Assembly (NCBI GenBank): GCA_943324725.2
Contig: CALPMR020000028.1
Coordinates: forward strand, 1-18,468
Direction: 5' to 3'
Source: Bordetella parapertussis
GTDB taxonomy: Bacteria > Cyanobacteriota > Cyanobacteriia > PCC-6307 > Cyanobiaceae
Length of the DNA: 18,468 bases
Shown: piece by piece, positions 13,655 to 18,468 of the stretch
Layout: the number at the start of each line of letters is the position of its first letter
Numbering within the stretch: the stretch's first letter is position 1
Program-made: the position numbers and the translations under genes
The notes under the pieces: generated by a model
The model's input: the letters and a program-made list of their open reading frames with translations, nothing else
Told to the model about the DNA's origin: nothing
Databases searched by the model: none

Positions 13655-14281
13655 ATGACGGCTTCAACCCCTGCCCCCTGGCCCGAAGGAGCACCGGAGC
13701 TCCACCCCAGCGAACCGGCCCCTCGGCTCACGCCCCTGCCCAGCAGCGACCTGAGCGCCGCGATGCTGGCCACCCTGGAGCGCATCCCTGGCGCGGGGCT
13801 CAAGGGCGAGGGGTTTCCGCACCACGTGCTCGGCGAGCTGCTCTACAGCCCCCAGTTGCTGGGGCCCTTCCTGGAGTGGTGGGTGAGCGCCAAATCGACC
13901 ATGGCTCTTTCGGTGCGGGAGCAGGAGCTGGTGATCCTGCGGATGGGCTGCCTCTATGCCAGCGACTACGTCTGGAAGCACCATGTGACGGTGGGGCGGG
14001 AGTTTGGCATCGACGACGCCGAACTGAGAGCGATCCGCAGCAGCAGGTACGACGGCTTCGGCGAACGGCAGCGGGCGCTGCTGGAGCTGACCGATGAGAT
14101 GGTGAATCGGCGCACGGTATCGGCCGCTGTCTGGGCGCAGTACGGCCGGACGCTGCCGGCCCGGGATCTGCTGGACCTGATCGCCCTGATCTCCCAGTAC
14201 GTCCTGTTCGCCTTGACCAACAACGTCCTGCAGGTTCCGGTCGAACCGGCGCTGGCAGGCCAGCCGGGCCTGGGTGACTGA
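13655..14281 (+). CDS. Carboxymuconolactone decarboxylase / AhpD-fold family protein
   Basis: A 208-residue all-helical AhpD-fold protein. The signature helix is VREQELVILRMGCLYASDYV-WKHH (about 87-110). It keeps the E89/E91, Y105, W107 and H110 pattern of the YxWxxH subgroup, but has only one cysteine (C99) instead of the CxxC of true AhpD alkyl-hydroperoxidases, so peroxidase activity is unlikely. C-terminal LLDLIALISQYVLFALTNNVLQ (172-193) matches the family's last helices. The biological role of this subgroup is not settled. The ATG at 13655 is preferred to a TTG at 13640. It is followed after 94 bp by nrdJ on the same strand, with a small hairpin between. Confidence 0.8.
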   Translation: MTASTPAPWPEGAPELHPSEPAPRLTPLPSSDLSAAMLATLERIPGAGLKGEGFPHHVLGELLYSPQLLGPFLEWWVSAKSTMALSVREQELVILRMGCLYASDYVWKHHVTVGREFGIDDAELRAIRSSRYDGFGERQRALLELTDEMVNRRTVSAAVWAQYGRTLPARDLLDLIALISQYVLFALTNNVLQVPVEPALAGQPGLGD

Positions 14282-14327
14282 GTTGCAGCCGTCGATCCAC
14301 ATCTGGGTGCCCGGCCGAACACTCGAC

Positions 14328-14342
14328 ACCACCCCTGGTGGT
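14328..14342 (+). terminator. Small perfect hairpin between the AhpD-fold gene and nrdJ
   Basis: ACCACC (14328-14333) and GGTGGT (14337-14342) pair perfectly around CCT. No T-run follows. It lies 33 bp before the nrdJ start and could be a weak terminator or a leader structure; the 94-bp gap is too short for a cobalamin riboswitch. Confidence 0.3.
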
Positions 14343-14375
14343 CGTTAGGGTTTCAGGTCAGTGGTGTTGTGACCC

Positions 14376-16763
14376 GTGACCGTTTCCGCCCAGCGTCCCC
14401 AGGCCACCCCGAGCGAGACCGGTGGCGCCAACCCGCCGCTTGACCCCGGCCTGGAGATGGCGGCCGGCTTCGGGGCCGGCCATGCCCATGACAGCTTCCC
14501 GATCACGGCGCCGGCCGCCAACCCGGTGTTTTATCGCACCTACAGCCGCAAGACCGCCACGGGGCGCGAGAGTTGGCATGAAGTGGCCGAGCGCAATCTC
14601 GAGGGCCTGCGCCAGCTGGGGCACCTCAGCGACGCCGAAGTCAGCCTGCTGCGCCGTATGCAGCAACAACAGAAGGCTCTGCCCTCGGGTCGCTGGCTGT
14701 GGATCGGTGGCACGGAGTGGATCGAGCGGCCTGAAAACTTCTCCGGGGCGTACAACTGCACCTCCACCAACCTGGTGGATTGGGAAGCCTTCGCCCTGAT
14801 GATGGATCTGGCGATGATGGGTTGCGGCACCGGCGCCATCATCGAACCCCATCTGATTGAACGGCTGCCAGCCATACGCAACGAGCTGGTGGTTGAGGTG
14901 ATCAGCGACATCGGCATCACCCCGGCCGAGCGGCGTCAGGACAACACCAGCCACAGCATTGACGACCACCGGGTGAGCATCAAGGTGGGCGACACCCGCG
15001 GCGGCTGGGTGGAGAGCTACCGGCTGCTGCTGCAACTCTGCAGCGATCCCCGCTTCAGCGGCCCCATCCACATCCAGGTGGACCTGGCCGATGTGCGGCC
15101 GGTGGGCGAGAGCCTCAAGGGGTTCGGCGGCATGGCCAATCCGGTCAAGCTCAAGGATCTCTACGGCCGGGTGGCACAGCTGCTCAACCACGCCCGCGGC
15201 CGCCAGCTCACCTCGGTGGAATGCTGCCTGCTGATCGATGAGGCGGCGGTGACGATCGTGGCCGGCAACATCCGCCGCAGCGCCGGCATGCGCCAGTTCG
15301 CCGCCGACGATGTCGAAGCCTCCAGGGCCAAGGACAACCTCTGGCAACAGGACAGCGAGGGCAACTGGCGCATCGATCCCGAGCGCGATGCCCTGCGCAT
15401 GGCCAACCACACCCGGGTGTTCCACAGCCGCCCCAGCCGCGAGGTGGTGCTGGCGGCCGTCAACAAACAGTTCCAGTCCGGCGAGGGGGCGATCCAGTTC
15501 GCCCCCGAGGCGATCGCCCGCTCCAATGCCGACCTGCTGCCGACGCGCGAGCTGCGCGAAGAGTTCATCGGCATCTACTGCGACCAGGGCCGTGAGGAAG
15601 CCGGCCGCTGGCTGCAACTGCACCATCCGGGCATCGAAGCGGCCGAACTCGAGCATCGGCTCGGCCGCTATGGGCTCAATCCCTGTGGTGAAATCCTCGG
15701 CGCCGACTTCCACTGCAACCTGGCCGAGATCCATCTCAATCAGATTGATCCCCACGACTACCAGGCCCAGGAGGAGGCCTTCACCGCTGGGGGTATCGCC
15801 GTGGCCTGCCTGCTCAACCATCGCTTTGAGGTGGAGCGCTATCGCCAGAGCCGGGCCTGGGATCCGATCGTGGGCGTGAGCTTCACCGGCCTGTTCGACT
15901 TCTTCGTGCATGCCTTCGGCACGCCCTGGCTGCAGTGGTGGGAGGCGGGCCGCCCCGACAGCGAAGAAGGCCGGGCTTTCCGGGCGGAAGAGGCCCGTTA
16001 TCTGGGCCGCTGGAAGGAGATCGTCAACCGGGCGGTGGGCGAATACTGCGATCGCCATGGCATCCGCCGCCCCAATCGCTGCACCACCGTGCAACCGGCC
16101 GGCACCAAGAGCCTGCTCACCGGCGCCAGCCCCGGCTGGCATCCCCCCAAGGCGCAGCGCTTCATCCGTCGCATCACCTTCCGCAAGAACGATCCGGTGG
16201 CCTTGGCCTGCATGGATTACGGCTACACGATCGTGCCCAGCCAGTCCGACAAAGATGAGCAGGGGCGCCTGCTGGATGATCCCTTTGATCCGCGCTGCAC
16301 CGAGTGGCTGGTGGAGATTCCCACCGAGGTGAGCTGGGCCACCATTCCCGGCGCCGACAAGGTGGAAATCAACAACTTCTCCGCCCTGGCCCAGTTTGAT
16401 TTCTACATGCAGGTGCAGCAGCATTACACGGCTCACAACACCTCGGCCACGGTGGAGTTCCGTGAGCATGAGATCGAGCCGCTGGCCGATGCGATTCACC
16501 GCGCCATTGACAACGGCCAGGGCTACATCTCTGCGGCTCTGCTGGCCCGCTTTGATGCCAACGCCACGTTCCCGCGGTTGCCGTTTGAACCCATCGATGC
16601 GGCCACCTACGCCCAGCTTTCGGCGGAGGTGGTGGCCAGGCGCCACACGGCTGATTTCTTCGAAGCTCTGCGCCGCTACGACCGCGGCGAACTGGTGGAT
16701 GCCGGCCCGGCGGGATGTGATTCCGACAAGTGCCTGCTGCCCCTGGCCAAGCCGCAGGGGTGA
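14376..16763 (+). CDS. nrdJ: Adenosylcobalamin-dependent ribonucleoside-triphosphate reductase (class II RNR)
   Basis: A 795-residue monomeric class II reductase that makes deoxynucleotides without oxygen, using coenzyme B12 as the radical source. By position against the Lactobacillus leichmannii enzyme, C437 in LNPCGEI is the thiyl-radical cysteine with E439 beside it, C128 (GAYNCTSTNL) and C447 (DFHCNLAEIH) are the active-site redox pair, and C781/C786 in the terminal CDSDKC are the shuttle pair that re-reduces it. All are present. Length and layout match the family. The start is the GTG at 14376; the first in-frame ATG at 14457 would lose Ala/Gly-rich residues only. Use of this enzyme is typical of marine and freshwater picocyanobacteria and makes DNA synthesis dependent on a B12-like cofactor. 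No B12 riboswitch is visible upstream. Confidence 0.95.
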   Translation: MTVSAQRPQATPSETGGANPPLDPGLEMAAGFGAGHAHDSFPITAPAANPVFYRTYSRKTATGRESWHEVAERNLEGLRQLGHLSDAEVSLLRRMQQQQKALPSGRWLWIGGTEWIERPENFSGAYNCTSTNLVDWEAFALMMDLAMMGCGTGAIIEPHLIERLPAIRNELVVEVISDIGITPAERRQDNTSHSIDDHRVSIKVGDTRGGWVESYRLLLQLCSDPRFSGPIHIQVDLADVRPVGESLKGFGGMANPVKLKDLYGRVAQLLNHARGRQLTSVECCLLIDEAAVTIVAGNIRRSAGMRQFAADDVEASRAKDNLWQQDSEGNWRIDPERDALRMANHTRVFHSRPSREVVLAAVNKQFQSGEGAIQFAPEAIARSNADLLPTRELREEFIGIYCDQGREEAGRWLQLHHPGIEAAELEHRLGRYGLNPCGEILGADFHCNLAEIHLNQIDPHDYQAQEEAFTAGGIAVACLLNHRFEVERYRQSRAWDPIVGVSFTGLFDFFVHAFGTPWLQWWEAGRPDSEEGRAFRAEEARYLGRWKEIVNRAVGEYCDRHGIRRPNRCTTVQPAGTKSLLTGASPGWHPPKAQRFIRRITFRKNDPVALACMDYGYTIVPSQSDKDEQGRLLDDPFDPRCTEWLVEIPTEVSWATIPGADKVEINNFSALAQFDFYMQVQQHYTAHNTSATVEFREHEIEPLADAIHRAIDNGQGYISAALLARFDANATFPRLPFEPIDAATYAQLSAEVVARRHTADFFEALRRYDRGELVDAGPAGCDSDKCLLPLAKPQG
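15510..15517. repeat. HIP1 octamer GCGATCGC
   Basis: A perfect GCGATCGC flanked as GGCGATCGCC, inside nrdJ. Confidence 0.75.
16048..16055. repeat. HIP1 octamer GCGATCGC
   Basis: A perfect GCGATCGC flanked as TGCGATCGCC, inside nrdJ. Confidence 0.75.
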
Positions 16764-16830
16764 GGTGAACCAGCGAGATTTCCTCTCCGGAGCAGGTTGC
16801 CGGGGCTGGGGTCCCACAGGCCAGACAACA

Positions 16831-16857
16831 GTCAGTCACGCTTGGTCACGGACTGAC
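16831..16857 (+). terminator. Inverted repeat 67 bp after nrdJ
   Basis: GTCAGTC (16831-16837) and GACTGAC (16851-16857) pair perfectly around a 13-nt loop and are followed by CGTTTGCC. The stem and the short T-run make it the best candidate for nrdJ transcription termination, though the T-run is poor. Confidence 0.45.
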
Positions 16858-16884
16858 CGTTTGCCGATGGCCAGCAGGTGATCG

Positions 16885-16905
16885 ATGGCATGAGCGTTAT
16901 GCCAT
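16885..16905. repeat. 7-bp perfect inverted repeat
   Basis: ATGGCAT (16885-16891) and ATGCCAT (16899-16905) flank a 7-nt spacer. It lies between nrdJ and the RND adaptor with no gene around it. It could be a protein-binding site or a second terminator stem; nothing in the sequence decides. Confidence 0.4.
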
Positions 16906-17314
16906 GACGGCGCCAATGGGGTGACCGGTGGATGCAGCGCCTGCAACTGCCAGTGCTGAGCTGCATCAGCGACCAATCCCCCCCGGCAGATCAAGCCGTT
17001 GCGACGGCTGGCCGAGCCCAAGGGGATCGACGGGCGCTTCACAGACCACGAACGCCTGTTGGTTGAGGTGATGACCATCAAACAGGCTCGGTCGCCGAAG
17101 CTGGTGGCGCAGCAGCACCGGGAGGAGTGAGCGGCAAAGCCGATCAGCCGGGACCGCGTTAGATAAGACGCGCACGCCGCCCGCTGCCGCGAGTGTGTGC
17201 AGCCGCGCCTTTGCCGGTGGCTGAGGGACAAGGCGCGGCAGGCGGCCCTCACCAGCGCCAACGGCGTGGAACGCAGGCGAGCCAGAGGGATTGCCGCGAT
17301 CCGCTGCGCCGGGA

Positions 17315-17362
17315 CCACAAAAGTTCGTCTTGTGGGCATACAGCGCTTGAGCGACTTATAAG
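17315..17362 (+). promoter_or_regulatory. Candidate promoter/operator of the RND adaptor gene
   Basis: An inverted repeat, CCACAA (17315-17320) and TTGTGG (17330-17335), lies just upstream of a -10-like TATAAG (17357-17362), which is 25 bp before the ATG at 17388. The right arm contains TTGTGG in about the -35 position, but the spacing of 21 bp is too long for a standard promoter, so a regulator may be needed. The repeat is a plausible binding site for it. The elements are read directly; the role is inferred. Confidence 0.3.
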
Positions 17363-17387
17363 TGGGCACCTGTCTTGTTGCTTGTTC

Positions 17388-18468
17388 ATGCCCCTCCGGC
17401 GCGGCCTACCGGCGGTCGCCCTCTGCGGTATGGCCCTGCTGACGGGCTGCCGTCCCTCCAGCCCGGAGGCGGCTCGCCCCCTGGCGGTGGACACAATCGC
17501 GGTCAACCCCGCCACCTTCCGCCAGGAAGTGGCCACGATCAGTACCCTCGATGCGCTGGAGGCTGTGCAGTTGGCTGCCCAGGCTGGCGGCCGGATCCAG
17601 GAGTTGCGCATCCGCCAGGGAGATCGGGTGAAGCCGGGCCAGCTGCTGGTGGTGCTGGATCAGGCGCAGTTGCAGGCGGAGGTGCTGAGCCTGCGCTCCG
17701 CCCAGGCCAAGGACCGGCTCAACTACCAGCGCTTCGCCTATCTGGCGCGGGTCGGGGCCGCCAGCGCCCTGCAGCGCGATGAGCTGCGCCAGGCCTATAT
17801 CGAGACCTCCGCCAATCTGAAGGCCCGCCAGGCGGATCTCGCCTTCCGCGACCTCCGCTCCCCCAGCGCCGGCGTGATCGGCGATGTCACGGTCAAGGTG
17901 GGGGATGTGATCCGCGCCGGTGATCCGTTCACCACGGTGATCCGCAACGGTGAGCTCACGGCTCGCATCGAGGTGCCGGCCCGGCTGCGCAACCGGGTGC
18001 GGCCGGGTCAGACGGTGATCCTGGAGGATCCCGGCAGCAGCCAGCCCCTGGCGCGCGGCGCGGTCGACTCGATCGATCCCAGCGTCAATGTCGGCAACCA
18101 GGTGCTGCTGGTGAAGGCCGCCTACGACAACAGGAATGGCAGCCTGCGCAACGGCCTGCGGGTTCGCACCCGCGTGGTGCTGGACAGCCGCACCCAGTTG
18201 TCGGTGCCGGTGGGCTCAGTGATTCAGTCCTCCGGCCAGAGCTATGTGTACCGCCTCGGCACGCTGCAGGAGCTGGAGCACGATCCGGGCCAGGCGCTCC
18301 TGGAGCGGCTGCGCCGCCTGCCACCGACCAGCCGCTTTGCCCTGCAGACCCGCGTGCAGCTCGGTCCCCTGCAGGACGGCCGCTACCCGGTGCTCAATGG
18401 CCTGGACGCCGCTGCCCAGGTGATCAGCAGCAACCTGCTCAGCCTGCGCCATGGGCTGCCGGTGCAGC
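17388..18468 (+). CDS. RND efflux periplasmic adaptor subunit (HlyD/MFP family), 3' end missing
   Basis: The frame is open from the ATG at 17388 to the window edge (360 codons). It starts with a short basic segment and a lipobox, LLTGC with C21, so the mature protein should be an inner-membrane-anchored lipoprotein. The lipoyl halves are AAQAGGRIQELRIRQGDRVK (63-82) and LRSPSAGVIGDVTVKVGDVI (156-175), separated by a short helical hairpin (95-150) that would contact the outer-membrane channel. The beta-barrel (about 185-270) and membrane-proximal domain (from 275) follow, the latter with a charged insert at about 293-316. The last residues, NLLSLRHGLPVQ, resemble the end of such proteins, so only a few residues are probably missing. 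An RND pump gene would be expected just downstream. The exported substrate is unknown. Confidence 0.9.
   Translation, partial: MPLRRGLPAVALCGMALLTGCRPSSPEAARPLAVDTIAVNPATFRQEVATISTLDALEAVQLAAQAGGRIQELRIRQGDRVKPGQLLVVLDQAQLQAEVLSLRSAQAKDRLNYQRFAYLARVGAASALQRDELRQAYIETSANLKARQADLAFRDLRSPSAGVIGDVTVKVGDVIRAGDPFTTVIRNGELTARIEVPARLRNRVRPGQTVILEDPGSSQPLARGAVDSIDPSVNVGNQVLLVKAAYDNRNGSLRNGLRVRTRVVLDSRTQLSVPVGSVIQSSGQSYVYRLGTLQELEHDPGQALLERLRRLPPTSRFALQTRVQLGPLQDGRYPVLNGLDAAAQVISSNLLSLRHGLPVQ

Larger units (their letters stand above)
16764..17387. other. 624-bp region without a convincing gene; possible gene relic
   Basis: No open frame here shows a recognisable protein. A protein-like stretch is read on the plus strand at 16999-17130 (LRRLAEPKGIDGRFTDHERL and on to a TGA), with no good start codon. 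A second one follows at about 17196-17360 in another frame. Together they could be the decayed remains of one gene, but I cannot name it. I saw no transposase motif, terminal repeats or target-site duplication. Three inverted repeats (16831, 16885 and 17315) lie in the region. Confidence 0.4.

Noticed and set aside
14282..14375. Cobalamin riboswitch upstream of nrdJ
   Set aside because: The gap is only 94 bp and lacks the conserved B12-box; only a 6-bp hairpin is present.
14358..16817. 819-codon minus-strand ORF
   Set aside because: Antisense of nrdJ. The long opening is a by-product of codon bias; the nrdJ strand has all active-site cysteines.
16764..17387. Insertion sequence or transposase remnant
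   Set aside because: No terminal inverted repeats, target duplication or DDE-type motif could be found; the inverted repeats are short and unrelated to each other.

Overview
The window looks like ordinary chromosome of a high-GC unicellular picocyanobacterium of the Cyanobium / Synechococcus group (inference). The evidence is several protein families typical of cyanobacteria (a CPP1-like J-like membrane protein, a DUF3531 protein, a DUF92/VTE6-type membrane protein), a B12-dependent class II ribonucleotide reductase, a type-3-like sigma factor, and five copies of the cyanobacterial HIP1 octamer GCGATCGC in 18.5 kb. Most genes lack a clear Shine-Dalgarno sequence, so several start codons are uncertain.

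Layout. 1-376: window edge, no confident gene. 377-960: a type II toxin-antitoxin pair (YefM-like antitoxin, YoeB-like RNase) with a recognisable operator just upstream. 1131-1886 (-): family 4 uracil-DNA glycosylase, divergent from a class I aminotransferase (2124-3356, +) and a GDSL-type esterase-like protein (3470-4147, +). 4148-4416: an intergenic stretch whose right half is strikingly AT-rich, in front of a sigma-70 family factor (4417-5427, +). The sigma gene converges on a DUF92 / phytyl-phosphate-kinase-like membrane protein (5502-6263, -), with two overlapping inverted repeats between them. 6357-6749 (+): small hypothetical whose 3' end overlaps rsmE on the other strand. rsmE (6715-7602, -) sits 9 bp downstream of a DUF3531 gene. 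8222-9780 (+): a lone CbiO-like ABC ATPase translationally coupled to Hsp33. 9830-13347 (-): a tight cluster of methyltransferase, release factor 3, small hypothetical and CPP1-like protein. 13655-14281 (+): AhpD/carboxymuconolactone-decarboxylase-fold protein. 14376-16763 (+): nrdJ. 16764-17387: about 620 bp with no convincing gene but several inverted repeats. 17388 to the end (+): lipoprotein adaptor subunit of an RND efflux pump, cut by the window edge.

Most of this is housekeeping: DNA and nucleotide metabolism (UDG, NrdJ), translation quality and rRNA modification (RF3, RsmE), redox chaperoning (Hsp33), and chlorophyll/tocopherol-related functions (CPP1-like, DUF92). I see no phage, IS element, CRISPR array, tRNA or rRNA.

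The most unusual signal is not a gene. A family of short degenerate tandem repeats, mostly 15 bp with core RTGRWC and ending GYT, appears at two or three separate places: between the TA pair and the UDG gene, inside rsmE where it encodes an in-frame insertion, and probably as a 17-bp variant across the antitoxin tail. A second, 18-bp repeat sits at the end of the CPP1-like gene, where a unit short by one base coincides with the stop codon. I found no clear new multi-gene system.
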